Assembly: GCA_963768585.1 (NCBI GenBank)
Contig: CAVYIF010000004.1
Coordinates: 15,298 to 79,297 of the forward strand
DNA length: 64,000 bases
Origin: CAVUNY01 sp963768585
Lineage (GTDB): Bacteria > Chloroflexota > Anaerolineae > Anaerolineales > Anaerolineaceae
Direction: 5' to 3'
The notes beneath the pieces are model-generated. The model made no database searches, was not told the origin of the DNA, and saw only the letters and a program-made list of their open reading frames with translations. Numbering within the stretch: position 1 is the stretch's first letter; each line of letters begins with the position of its first letter. This document shows positions 26,626 to 34,465 of the stretch, piece after piece. Both the position numbers and the translations under genes were made by a program.

Positions 26626-27126
26626 ATGCCAAAAAGTGACCAGGGAGTTTTTACTGACCGCTACCGCGTGATTCCGCGCACATTGATCTTCATCACTCGC
26701 GCGGATGAAGTTCTCCTGATCGAGGGTTCGCCTCGGAAAAGATTATGGGCCAACCGGTTTAATGGGGTTGGGGGACATATCGAGCGCGGTGAGGATGTAA
26801 TTTCTGCTGCTCGTCGAGAACTCGAGGAAGAGACGGGATTGAGTGTTTCCGATCTTTGGTTATGCGGTACAGTCCTTGTGGATGCAAGTGATGAAATTGG
26901 CGTTGCTATCTATATCCTGCGCGGTGAGTATGAAGATGGAAACTTGCAAGAATCAGCAGAAGGGCTTTTAAAATGGATTCAACGTGATCAAATTATTTCT
27001 CTTCCACTGGTCGAGGATCTCCCTATTTTATTACCGAAAATATTGGGAATGCGACGCGGTGAACCACCTTTTTCGGCGCGAACGGGTTATGACGAGCAGG
27101 ATCGTTTATTCGTGCGTTTCGGTTGA
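26626..27126 (+). CDS. Nudix hydrolase
   Basis: The 166-residue protein carries the complete Nudix box from GHIERGEDVISAARRELEEE into TGL (GX5EX7REUXEEXGU), which binds Mg for pyrophosphate hydrolysis. It is preceded by RTLIFITRADEVLLIEG and GVGG, as in MutT/8-oxo-dGTPase-like proteins, but the substrate cannot be assigned. ATG at 26626 has AAGGAG eight bases upstream; a longer opening begins inside the hairpin and is rejected. The end overlaps the convergent rsmD by 21 bases. Confidence 0.9.
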   Translation: MPKSDQGVFTDRYRVIPRTLIFITRADEVLLIEGSPRKRLWANRFNGVGGHIERGEDVISAARRELEEETGLSVSDLWLCGTVLVDASDEIGVAIYILRGEYEDGNLQESAEGLLKWIQRDQIISLPLVEDLPILLPKILGMRRGEPPFSARTGYDEQDRLFVRFG

Positions 27127-27687
27127 AGTCTGGATGATCTCATAAAATATAAGCAAGGTGCTGCCGTAACGGCGTTGTTGGATTTCGACCAGGTGGGTTA
27201 AATCTAAAGACTTAAATTCCACTGGATCAATTTGAACGATCACCCTGCCAGAAGGGTCGAGCCAATCCAGATGCTCATCGAGCGTTTTAAGAGCCTTCTC
27301 CCACATGCCTTTATACTGTGGCGGGGCAATAAAAATGGTATCGAACTGACGATCGGGTTTCTGTCTTAAAAATTGAAAGGCATCGTTTTGGAATACCTGG
27401 GCATTTTCTTCCAGATGGGTGTGGGCTAAATTGGCCCGGATGGCATTTACCGCAGGGCGATTGCGATCAATGAAACGTACAAAAACGGCACCTCGGCTGA
27501 GGGCTTCAATGCCCACGCTGCCCGTGCCGCCGAATAAATCGAGAAACGTGCTGCCGGGGATATCGTTTGCCAGGATATTAAAGAGTGCCTCTTTAACCCG
27601 GTCAGTGATTGGACGCGTAATATCGCCTGGAACATCTTGGAGGCGCATGCCGCGTGCTTTTCCGGCAATAATTCTGGGGCTACTCAC
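27106..27687 (-). CDS. rsmD: 16S rRNA (guanine(966)-N(2))-methyltransferase RsmD
   Basis: The 193-residue SAM-dependent methyltransferase begins with the family signature RIIAGKARG and ITRPITDRVKEALFNIL. SAM motif I is LDLFGGTGSVGIEALSRGA and the acidic residue is in FIDRNR. The catalytic (N/D)PPY motif is replaced by IAPPQYK, keeping the Pro pair and Tyr but not the Asp/Asn. A GTG start directly follows the TGA of the TPR gene, with AAAGG upstream. It is the last gene of a leftward operon. Confidence 0.93.
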   Translation of the reverse strand: MSSPRIIAGKARGMRLQDVPGDITRPITDRVKEALFNILANDIPGSTFLDLFGGTGSVGIEALSRGAVFVRFIDRNRPAVNAIRANLAHTHLEENAQVFQNDAFQFLRQKPDRQFDTIFIAPPQYKGMWEKALKTLDEHLDWLDPSGRVIVQIDPVEFKSLDLTHLVEIQQRRYGSTLLIFYEIIQTSTETHE

Positions 27688-28062
27688 TCAAGACCTTTTC
27701 CAAACCTCTTTTTCTAGATTCCAATCGCCGGTTTTTATTTGATTAATGTGTCCTTTTGCCAGCCGTCCCAGCACATTTGAACGCTGTTTATCATCCAACG
27801 AACTGATTAATCCCAACACCTTGTCAAAAGCATCCACGGCTTCACCCCCAGATCCAGCCGCCTTCAATGATAATCCGAGACCATACCACGTATCAATTTC
27901 TTTATTTTCATTTTCCAGTGCGTGTCGAAAATCATCTACAGCCTTTTCGAAATTTTTGTGAGAATAAAATAGCCAACCACGACTGGCATACTCCATGGCA
28001 GTCTTCGCACTCATGGTGGTTGGATCGGGTACACTTTTTTTAGCTGTTTTGGGATTGGCCAT
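27688..28062 (-). CDS. Small TPR-repeat protein
   Basis: The 124-residue soluble protein has a basic N-terminus (NPKTAKKS) and about two tetratricopeptide repeats, AMEYASRGWLFYSHKNFEKA and TWYGLGLSLKAAGSGGEAVDAF. Such repeats mediate protein binding. ATG at 28062 has AAAGGA eight bases upstream and lies inside the end of the AAA+ ATPase gene (about 23 bases overlap). The close coupling suggests it is an adaptor of the upstream ATPase, which is inference only. Confidence 0.82.
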   Translation of the reverse strand: MANPKTAKKSVPDPTTMSAKTAMEYASRGWLFYSHKNFEKAVDDFRHALENENKEIDTWYGLGLSLKAAGSGGEAVDAFDKVLGLISSLDDKQRSNVLGRLAKGHINQIKTGDWNLEKEVWKRS

Positions 28063-29257
28063 GGGGCGATTCCTTTTCTGAAATTGATGATTGGTCACGC
28101 ATCGTGGATATCAAATCTCGCTCTTCGCTTTCACGTTCAGCAAAGTACTGGATCATGTACGACGAGCGCCTTAATCGGAGAGCCATCGCACTCACTGCGT
28201 GGAGATCAGATAATTCAACAATTCTTCTACCATCCGAAGCTGCAAATGCACGGGCAGCTTCAAGCAAGGTAATTTCTGCCCGCAGTGAATCGATTTTCAA
28301 CCGTCGTATCCAGTCAATGGCAGTGGCGGCAACCTGGGAGGGGACTTCAACCTCAGGCAGTATATCGCGCGCAGCCTGGATTTCGTTACGCGCAAACTCC
28401 GTCTCCTGCGAAAAACGTGCAATTAAGCGGCGATGATTGGCCTGATATTCTTTTACCCGCTGATAGGCTAACAAGCGCTCCTCAGGATCTTCCAGACCCT
28501 TGACGATAACGCGCAGCCCAAAACGGTCCAGAATTTGCGGCCGTAAGCTGCCCTCTTCAGGATTCATAGAACCAATCAGCGTGAAGCGGGATTTGTACGT
28601 GGCCGAATGAGGTCCGCGCCGCACGGTGTAGCTCCACTGAGCGGCGGCATCCAGGATCGCATCGATAATCTCATTTGGCAGCAGGTTCACTTCATCGGAA
28701 TATAGAATGTTTTGGTCTGCCTGGGCAAGAATTCCCCTTTTGAGACGCATGCGGTCGCGGATCTGGGAGCGCTCGTCCAGTCCTCCGATCACGTCTTCCA
28801 GGCGCGCATTAAGCGGCAGTTCAATCAATCGTCCGGATTGTTTGCGCGTCAAGGGTAATCCCTGACCGTATTTTTGAGCGCAGTCCGGGCAGACCGCATC
28901 GATCCCCCCGGTCTCAATATCTTCGGCGGTACATCCGTAAAAACAAGTGCTGCGTTCGACCAAAGGGAGCAGGTCGCTCAAACTGCGGACAGCCGTGGTT
29001 TTTCCGGTTCCGCGGGGACCAATCAGCAGCACACCGCCGCAGGCCGGGTTGATTGTGGCCAGCATAAGGGCTAACTTCATTTCGTACTGACCGACAAGCG
29101 CAAGAAATGGGTACGGCAGAGATTCAGCCAGCCCAAAGTCTTCCTGGTTGGTTTCCGCCGAACTGCTGCGGCCTGTTACCAGATCTAACAACTCGCGCAG
29201 CGACCGAATTTCAGGTTTCGCTTCGGATCCGTTCGAATCACTCATCTCACTCAACAT
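28040..29257 (-). CDS. AAA+ ATPase, magnesium-chelatase BchI/ChlI-like
   Basis: The 405-residue protein has Walker A GPRGTGKTT (about 80-88), a Cys insertion with CFYGC and CPDC typical of BchI proteins, Walker B ILYSDEVNLL, sensor 1 IGSMNPEEG and an arginine finger region PQILDRFGLRV. It is the motor subunit of metal chelatases or of MoxR-like chaperones. No BchD/BchH, CobN or VWA partner gene is nearby, so the target is unknown. The first ATG (29257) overlaps gtrA by 11 bases; ATG at 29245 is an alternative. Confidence 0.9.
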   Translation of the reverse strand: MLSEMSDSNGSEAKPEIRSLRELLDLVTGRSSSAETNQEDFGLAESLPYPFLALVGQYEMKLALMLATINPACGGVLLIGPRGTGKTTAVRSLSDLLPLVERSTCFYGCTAEDIETGGIDAVCPDCAQKYGQGLPLTRKQSGRLIELPLNARLEDVIGGLDERSQIRDRMRLKRGILAQADQNILYSDEVNLLPNEIIDAILDAAAQWSYTVRRGPHSATYKSRFTLIGSMNPEEGSLRPQILDRFGLRVIVKGLEDPEERLLAYQRVKEYQANHRRLIARFSQETEFARNEIQAARDILPEVEVPSQVAATAIDWIRRLKIDSLRAEITLLEAARAFAASDGRRIVELSDLHAVSAMALRLRRSSYMIQYFAERESEERDLISTMRDQSSISEKESPHGQSQNS

Positions 29258-29702
29258 CGTTATATGTCCAAAAACGGTTGATGAAAAAGTTCCAAAACAT
29301 GATGATCACAATAACAATACCCAGTGAGAGATTATGGCCCACGACCATAGGGGACAGAAAAAAACCAGACGGCAACATATTAGAAGCCGACCAGATTAAT
29401 GCTTGCTCCAGCTGGTCAAAAATTAAGGTTCTGACCGCCAAACCAATCAAACTCACAAAAATAAATTGGATCAGTTGGCCAAAGACAGCCTTGTTGCGCG
29501 AATCAGGATAAGTCCAATAACAATTCCATATGAAATTACTGAAAACGGCTACAGAAAACGAGAATGCCTGAGCAGTTAAGGCAGGAACCTTTAAAAAAGA
29601 CGACAATACATTAAATATACTAATGTCAATTACCGCACCGATTGATCCCACAATCGCAAAACGGATGAAACGTCCCTGTTCCCGCCTTTTTCTGAGAATC
29701 AT
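29247..29702 (-). CDS. GtrA-like membrane protein
   Basis: The 151-residue protein has four helices with the family pattern RFAIVGSIGAVIDISIFNVL in helix 1, SFSVAVFSNFIWNCYWTYPD in helix 2 and a C-terminal FFINRFWTYN. GtrA proteins are thought to flip polyprenyl-phosphate-linked sugars, feeding GT-C transferases. ATG at 29702 overlaps the stop of the epimerase gene (ATGA); a longer opening from 29777 would overlap it by about 80 bases. Pairing with a UDP-sugar synthase fits a surface glycan pathway. Confidence 0.9.
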   Translation of the reverse strand: MILRKRREQGRFIRFAIVGSIGAVIDISIFNVLSSFLKVPALTAQAFSFSVAVFSNFIWNCYWTYPDSRNKAVFGQLIQFIFVSLIGLAVRTLIFDQLEQALIWSASNMLPSGFFLSPMVVGHNLSLGIVIVIIMFWNFFINRFWTYNDVE

Positions 29703-30658
29703 GCTAATCCCATTTTTGTTTTGAAATAAGGGATGGTTTTGCGCAGACCATCTTCTAGATTTATCTTGGGTTCCCAATTTAAAATTTCCTTTGCCCGGGT
29801 GATGTCTGGGCGGCGCCGCTGCGGGTCATCGCCCAAACGTAAAGCGGGTTTATGTATGATACCCCCTTTATTACCCACGATGTGATTAATTGTCTCTGCG
29901 AATTGCTTAATTGAGATTTCGTTTGGATTGCCGACGTTGACCGGATCGTGTTCATCGGACAGGAGCAGGCGATAGATCCCTTCGACCAGATCACTCACAA
30001 AGCAAAAGCTGCGAGTCTGCTCTCCATCACCATAAACTGTGAGCGGTTCTCCGCGCAGTGCTTGTTGAATAAAATTTGGGACAACACGCCCGTCATCTAA
30101 ATGCATGCGTGGACCGAATGTGTTAAAAATTCGGATGATGCGGGTGTCGATTCCATGGTACCGGTGATACGCCATGGTTAATGCTTCGGCAAATCGCTTG
30201 GCTTCGTCATATACAGACCGGACCCCAATGGGATCGACGTGCCCCCAATAATTTTCTTTTTGAGGATGGACTTGAGGATCTCCGTAAATCTCACTCGTTG
30301 AAGCCAATAAAAATCGAGCATTTTGGGCACGGGCAACGCCCAAGGTATTATGTGTTCCCAATGCACCGGCTTTCATGGTTTGAATGGGGAGATTTGTATA
30401 CCCATATGGCGAAAGAGGGTTTGGACTGGCTGGTGAAGCAAAATGGAGCACGGCATCCACCTTGCCAGGGACAAAGATAAAATTGGAAACATCATGGCGA
30501 ATGAAAAGGAAGTCTTGATTTCCGGCGAGATGGCTTAAATTACCAGGATTACCGGTGACAAAATTATCCATCCCAATCACTTGATGGCCCTCTTGAAGCA
30601 GCCGTGTACAGAGATGAGATCCCAGAAAACCTGCGGCACCTGTAATTAATATTCGCAT
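29699..30658 (-). CDS. UDP-glucuronate decarboxylase-type NAD-dependent epimerase/dehydratase
   Basis: This 319-residue short-chain dehydrogenase has the NAD motif TGAAGFLGSH, the UXS signature FASPASPNPLSPYGY, then STSEIYGDPQVHP, YWGHVDPIG and catalytic Tyr/Lys in VYDEAKR. RIFNTFGPRM and GDGEQTRSFCFVSDLVEG also match UXS. The product would be UDP-xylose from UDP-glucuronate; a related UDP-sugar epimerase is the alternative. It is directly coupled to gtrA. A donor sugar for the GT-C proteins elsewhere in the window is plausible but unproven. Confidence 0.88.
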   Translation of the reverse strand: MRILITGAAGFLGSHLCTRLLQEGHQVIGMDNFVTGNPGNLSHLAGNQDFLFIRHDVSNFIFVPGKVDAVLHFASPASPNPLSPYGYTNLPIQTMKAGALGTHNTLGVARAQNARFLLASTSEIYGDPQVHPQKENYWGHVDPIGVRSVYDEAKRFAEALTMAYHRYHGIDTRIIRIFNTFGPRMHLDDGRVVPNFIQQALRGEPLTVYGDGEQTRSFCFVSDLVEGIYRLLLSDEHDPVNVGNPNEISIKQFAETINHIVGNKGGIIHKPALRLGDDPQRRRPDITRAKEILNWEPKINLEDGLRKTIPYFKTKMGLA

Positions 30659-30680
30659 TTTACCCTCGCTTTTTGTAATT

Positions 30681-31922
30681 TTACTTCCAATCCACGCGCT
30701 TGATCAACCCATCACCAGTTATTTGGTTGGCGGCACCATTGACCGGGTTAACCAGATACAAGTTTCCACGATAGATCACAGCAAGCCACAGGGATGAATC
30801 GGCACCTGTGGTGAGAGGCGACCAGATGATCTGCTGTGGATCCAGGCCTGCAGCGCCATCTTCTGGAAAAAGCGCACGCTGATTTGAACCATCGCGATCC
30901 ATAATAAACAAACGGTAGCGGCTTGTTTCGCTTTGCTCAGGAAAATATGGTTTAAGGTATGCGATCCAGGATCGATTGCCGGGCAGCATCGGCGATGCAG
31001 CCGGATACGAAAACATGCCAGCCTGTGATACCAGGGGTAGAGCCTGACTGTTTTCAGGATTAAAGGCGATCACATCAAAAAGTTGAGAGTTTTCTGTGGA
31101 GGCTACACCTGACTGGGGAAGGTGGTTAATCGAATAAATCACCCGATTATCCGATGACCACGTTAATCCTGGGACCCAGGCCCACTCACTCCGGGTCTGG
31201 TAAGGTAATACCTTAACCAGTGAAACCGTGGTTTGTTCTTTTAGGTCAACCAGGCCAATGCTGTCTGAGCGAGCATATGCGAGCTGGCTGCCGTCAGGCG
31301 ACCAAACAAAAGATGTGCCCCACCAGCCGTAAACTCCACCCGAGTTAGCGGGAAGAACTTCTTCTCGTTTCAAATAGGTGCTGGTTGGTACAAAGATTAA
31401 AGAGTATAAATCGTTATTCGCCTGCCAACCGGGGGCAGAAGCACGCGGTTCAACGGTTGAATAAAAAATGGTGTTCGTTTTACCCGGCACCCAGTCGGCA
31501 AAATGAATCACATTACTTGTTTTTAAATCCAACGGCTTTGGATTTTCGTCTTCTGTGCTGATCACCCACAATGTGTTAATTTCTTCTGCAAGGGGAAGGC
31601 TGGATTTCCGCGAATATAACAGCCATTTTCCATCGGGAGATAGAGAAAAGATTCTTCCGTCCAGGTCGCCAGAGGTGACCAGCGGTCGGCGGTCGGCGGT
31701 TGTCCGTTCCATAATCCAGGCATTTCCGAGGGAAAGATAGGCCAGCTTTTCTGGGATAGCCACCGGGACAAATGGGGATTGCACACCAATCATCTCGATT
31801 TCTGGTAATGGGTCAGTAACTGTTACCGATTTGATCTGTGTGCGGGATACTTCGACGTCATTTTCAAAAACACTTCGGTATGTGGTTTGCAGCAGGCCAG
31901 GAGTGCCGGCCTGAACGATCAA
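30681..31922 (-). CDS. 3' part of a frameshifted lipoprotein: G5 domain end plus beta-propeller (WD40/TolB-like)
   Basis: About 413 residues are open in this frame. The first 45 complete a G5 domain (QAGTPGLLQTTYRSVFENDVEVSR and TDPLPEIEMIG). The rest repeats propeller blades such as FSLSPDGKWLLYSRKS, FVWSPDGSQLAYARSD and LTWSSDNRVIYSIN, as in TolB/WD40-like proteins. The N-terminal half of the same protein lies in another frame (31864-32283). Removing one C (G on the plus strand) from the run at 31940-31943 would join them in the order NESLPTNQKLIVQAG. It is probably an extracellular sensor or wall-binding protein. The upstream TTG used by the open frame is not a credible start. Confidence 0.75.
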   Translation of the reverse strand: MIVQAGTPGLLQTTYRSVFENDVEVSRTQIKSVTVTDPLPEIEMIGVQSPFVPVAIPEKLAYLSLGNAWIMERTTADRRPLVTSGDLDGRIFSLSPDGKWLLYSRKSSLPLAEEINTLWVISTEDENPKPLDLKTSNVIHFADWVPGKTNTIFYSTVEPRASAPGWQANNDLYSLIFVPTSTYLKREEVLPANSGGVYGWWGTSFVWSPDGSQLAYARSDSIGLVDLKEQTTVSLVKVLPYQTRSEWAWVPGLTWSSDNRVIYSINHLPQSGVASTENSQLFDVIAFNPENSQALPLVSQAGMFSYPAASPMLPGNRSWIAYLKPYFPEQSETSRYRLFIMDRDGSNQRALFPEDGAAGLDPQQIIWSPLTTGADSSLWLAVIYRGNLYLVNPVNGAANQITGDGLIKRVDWK

Positions 31923-32283
31923 TTTTTGATTGGTTGGGAGGGGATTCGTTCTTTACGACCTGACGGGAAAACGGCAATATTGATTCTTCTACTTCGAAAA
32001 CTTCCCTTACCCGAGTCACCTGAATAGTTGTCGCACCGGTCAAAAGGGTATAATCAGGTGGGTCCACCCGGTCTAAATTCCCCAAGGTGATCCCCGCTTT
32101 ATCGAGCACCAACTGCACGGTTGATCCGGCGGGGACGTCTGCGGTAATTTGTTTTCCATCTACCTGGATTGTGACCGAAAATATTCCTTCAGTTGGTGTT
32201 GAGGTCGAACACGATACCAAAACCAACCCAACCAGAAGGGTAATCAGAAAAATTTTCATAACTCGGCGTGTCGGTTTCCCCAT
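31864..32283 (-). CDS. 5' part of a frameshifted lipoprotein: signal peptide, ubiquitin-like segment and G5 domain start
   Basis: The frame encodes a lipoprotein signal (KIFLITLLVGLVLVSCS, lipobox Cys about residue 25), then TVQLVLDKAGITLGNLDRV, resembling the DUF348/G5 modules of cell-wall proteins, and VREVFEVEESILPFSRQVVKNE, the first half of a G5 domain. After about 31943 the frame leaves the homology and stops at 31864. The continuation is in the frame of 30681-31922. ATG at 32283 is preferred over a TTG three codons earlier. G5 domains occur in adhesins and resuscitation-promoting factors. Confidence 0.7.
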   Translation of the reverse strand: MGKPTRRVMKIFLITLLVGLVLVSCSTSTPTEGIFSVTIQVDGKQITADVPAGSTVQLVLDKAGITLGNLDRVDPPDYTLLTGATTIQVTRVREVFEVEESILPFSRQVVKNESPPNQSKIDRSGRHSWPAANHIPKCF

Positions 32284-32327
32284 AGAATTCAATTCAGGTT
32301 ATAATCGGCTGTGCTAAAATTCGGGTT

Positions 32328-32888
32328 TTATTTCTTGATGAGGACAATTGTTGCCACCCCGGTCGCAAATGTGATACTCTCCAAACGATATTCGGATTGG
32401 TAATCTTTCATTAAATCCGCGATCGCATTATCGACTGCGGTGGATAAATTGTCCAATAAACTCGATGGGATTGGAAAAGGGCCAAAATTAGCCTCTAAAA
32501 TTTCTACAACGGGTTTTCCATTTGGATCAATGGTGACGGACATGACAACTTTCCCGTTTGCGGAAAAAGCGTCTCCCTTGACCGTCGCATAGAGTTCAAC
32601 CTGATTGGGTTGAAATATGACAACCGGATCGTTCAAAATAAATTCGTAATCTTTCTTAAGGTTTTCGATGATGAAGGTGGTGATTTGAGCTTCAGTTATG
32701 GTAATGGTTACTTTGCCTGAATTCGGATCGGGTTGTAGGGTTTGTACTTGTTGATTAATCGGTTGCTTTTGGGGAGGGATGGTCGGTACGGGTCTCGGAG
32801 GAGTAGGTCCGCTTGACAGGTTGCATGCCGTACCCACCAGCAGGATTAACACCGGTAAAATGAGAATGGAGCGTAATGATTTTGACAT
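32328..32888 (-). CDS. Predicted lipoprotein of unknown function
   Basis: The 186-residue protein has a lipoprotein signal peptide with lipobox LVGTAC (Cys22), a Pro/Gln-rich linker (about 27-55) and a C-terminal domain beginning VTITITEAQITTFIIENLKK. Alternating strands such as VELYATVKGDAF and KVVMSVTIDPNGKPVVEIL follow. This resembles bacterial LmeA/DUF2993 or YpmS-like lipid-binding-type folds, but I cannot assign it. GGGAG precedes the ATG and an extended -10 lies upstream. It is first in a leftward run leading to the frameshifted lipoprotein and UXS. Confidence 0.82.
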   Translation of the reverse strand: MSKSLRSILILPVLILLVGTACNLSSGPTPPRPVPTIPPQKQPINQQVQTLQPDPNSGKVTITITEAQITTFIIENLKKDYEFILNDPVVIFQPNQVELYATVKGDAFSANGKVVMSVTIDPNGKPVVEILEANFGPFPIPSSLLDNLSTAVDNAIADLMKDYQSEYRLESITFATGVATIVLIKK

Positions 32889-32928
32889 TAAAAAATTCTC
32901 CCAGGAAGTTCCCTAAAGGAACTGACCT

Positions 32929-32937
32929 ATTATAGCA
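32929..32937 (-). promoter_or_regulatory. Putative extended -10 promoter of the lipoprotein gene
   Basis: On the minus strand the sequence reads TGCTATAAT, a perfect extended -10, about 40 bases upstream of the lipoprotein ATG. It overlaps the scpB start codon region on the other strand. Confidence 0.5.
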
Positions 32938-33509
32938 TGAGTGAGTTAACCACTGACCCTGCCGATATCGATTTGGAAGCCTGCCTGGAAGCGTTGTTGT
33001 TTGTTGCCGGTGGGCCCGTTTCTATTCATCAATTGGCCACAGCCGTAGAAAGAAAACCTGATGAGGTTGAACAAAGCCTGAAAACGCTTTCGCTAAGTTA
33101 TACCGGCAAGCGCGGATTAAGTATTCAATGGCATAACGGAAAAATTCAATTGACGACTGCGCCGCACCTGGCTGAGCAAGTTGAGAATTTCCTAGGCCTT
33201 GAGGCAACTGCGCGGCTTAGCCGGGCTGCCCTGGAAGCATTGTCGATCATTGCTTACAGACAACCAGTCACACGCCCGGGGATAGATGCTATCCGCGGGG
33301 TAAGCAGTGACGGAGTCTTAAAGAGCCTTTTATCGAAGGGACTGATCCAGGAAGCCGGTCGAGCAGATGGCCCGGGCCGGCCGATTCTATATGAAACTAC
33401 GGCTGAATTTTTGCAGCACTTTGGATTGTCAACGATCGACGAACTGCCGCCCTATGAAACTGAAGGCATGAAAAGTGAAGACGAGAAATCGCGATTATTA
33501 AAGGATTGA
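32937..33509 (+). CDS. scpB: Segregation and condensation protein B
   Basis: The 190-residue protein has the ScpB N-terminus LEACLEALLFVAGGPVS, the winged-helix segment RLSRAALEALSIIAYRQPVTR and IDAIRGVSSDGVLKSLLSKGLI with a C-terminal GRPILYETT. It is a kleisin-associated subunit of the SMC complex that compacts and segregates chromosomes. The usual neighbour scpA is not upstream; a divergent lipoprotein gene is there instead. AAAGGAA lies 14 bases before the ATG. The pseudouridine synthase gene follows closely, a common arrangement. Confidence 0.94.
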   Translation: MSELTTDPADIDLEACLEALLFVAGGPVSIHQLATAVERKPDEVEQSLKTLSLSYTGKRGLSIQWHNGKIQLTTAPHLAEQVENFLGLEATARLSRAALEALSIIAYRQPVTRPGIDAIRGVSSDGVLKSLLSKGLIQEAGRADGPGRPILYETTAEFLQHFGLSTIDELPPYETEGMKSEDEKSRLLKD

Positions 33510-33514
33510 TAAAG

Positions 33515-34312
33515 ATGGAAGAAAGATTGCAGAAAATTTTAGCTCAGGCTGGATTTGGTTCACGCCGGTCATGTGAGACGCTGATCGTTGCGAAACGCGT
33601 CAGGGTGAACGGGCGTATCGCGGAATTGGGCAGCAAAGCTGATGCTCAGAAAGATACGATTTCCGTAGATGGGCAAAATATCCCTAAACCTGCAGCACAT
33701 GTCTATATCATCTTGAATAAACCGCGTGAAGTCTTGTCCGATACCGATCCTATGGATCCCCGGACGACAGTTTTTGATCTGGTAAAGCAGCCAGGACATC
33801 TTTTTGCCGTGGGGCGTCTGGATTACGACAGCGAGGGTTTGATCTTGCTAACAAACGATGGCGAACTTGCCAACCGTTTAACCCATCCACGTTATGGGCA
33901 TGAGAAGGAGTACCGTGTTCTGTTGTCTGCAAAACCAGACGCCGAACAGATTTCAGTCTGGCGCCGTGGGGTTGTTTTGGCCGATGGATATAAAACTCGT
34001 CCTGCCAAGGTGTTTTTAGACAGCCTGGCTGGCAAAGGCGCCTGGCTGCGAATAGTAATGAGCGAAGGGCGTAAGCGTCAGATACGCGAAGTGGGTTCCA
34101 GGATTGGTTTGCCTGTGACGCGCATCATGCGCGTTCGGATTGGAACTTTGCAGCTCGGTGAGTTAAAACCGGGGGAATGGCGGCATTTGAGCGGGGCTGA
34201 ATTGGCTGCGTTGAAATCAGAATCGGGGAAAATTCGACCCGACGCAAAAAAAAGTGAAAATACCACTCCATCCCGGCGCGGTCCCGATCGTGATAGGCGC
34301 AGGCAAAGATAA
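33515..34312 (+). CDS. rluB: Pseudouridine synthase, RsuA/RluB/E/F family
   Basis: The 265-residue protein has an N-terminal S4 RNA-binding domain (RLQKILAQAGFGSRRSCE, about 4-60) and the catalytic motif GRLDYDSEGLILLTNDGEL with Asp103. The late motif is SEGRKRQIREVGSRIGLPV. It isomerises a uridine in 23S rRNA (RluB type most likely, given the scpB neighbour). The last 30 residues are a basic, disordered tail (PSRRGPDRDRRRQR). ATG at 33515 has AAGGA nine bases upstream, better than the TTG at 33506. A terminator follows. Confidence 0.93.
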   Translation: MEERLQKILAQAGFGSRRSCETLIVAKRVRVNGRIAELGSKADAQKDTISVDGQNIPKPAAHVYIILNKPREVLSDTDPMDPRTTVFDLVKQPGHLFAVGRLDYDSEGLILLTNDGELANRLTHPRYGHEKEYRVLLSAKPDAEQISVWRRGVVLADGYKTRPAKVFLDSLAGKGAWLRIVMSEGRKRQIREVGSRIGLPVTRIMRVRIGTLQLGELKPGEWRHLSGAELAALKSESGKIRPDAKKSENTTPSRRGPDRDRRRQR

Positions 34313-34343
34313 CTTTACGCGGCTAGTAAGCGTTTATTCTCGC

Positions 34344-34376
34344 AAAAAAATCCAGGATCCAACCTGGATTTTTTTT
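34344..34376 (+). terminator. Terminator of the scpB-rluB operon
   Basis: A13-base-pair A/T-rimmed stem (34344-34356 and 34363-34375) with TCCAGG/CCTGGA core and loop ATCCAA is followed by a T run. It is a classic intrinsic terminator, and the A run makes it usable in both directions. Confidence 0.85.
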
Positions 34377-34396
34377 ATTCAATCGGGCAATATCCA

Positions 34397-34425
34397 TTGA
34401 CGATTTGATGTTCTGATAATAAAAT
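34397..34425 (+). promoter_or_regulatory. Putative promoter of the marR-ABC exporter operon
   Basis: TTGACG (34397-34402) and TAAAAT (34420-34425) are separated by 17 bases. The start would be near 34432, inside the palindrome described next. Confidence 0.65.
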
Positions 34426-34462
34426 TTATTTCTAAACCGAATAATTCGATAAAGAAATAAAT
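34424..34462. promoter_or_regulatory. Nested palindrome, candidate MarR operator
   Basis: Two inverted repeats share one centre at 34443. The outer arms are ATTTATTTCT (34424-34433) and AGAAATAAAT (34453-34462); the inner palindrome is CGAATAATTCG (34438-34448). The site overlaps the -10 and the predicted start and ends three bases before the marR ATG. This suits repression by the MarR protein encoded directly downstream. Confidence 0.6.
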
Positions 34463-34465
34463 ATT

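Noticed and set aside
28040..29257. Photosynthetic magnesium chelatase gene
   Set aside because: The protein is BchI-like, but no other bacteriochlorophyll gene is in the window. BchI homologues are common in non-phototrophs.
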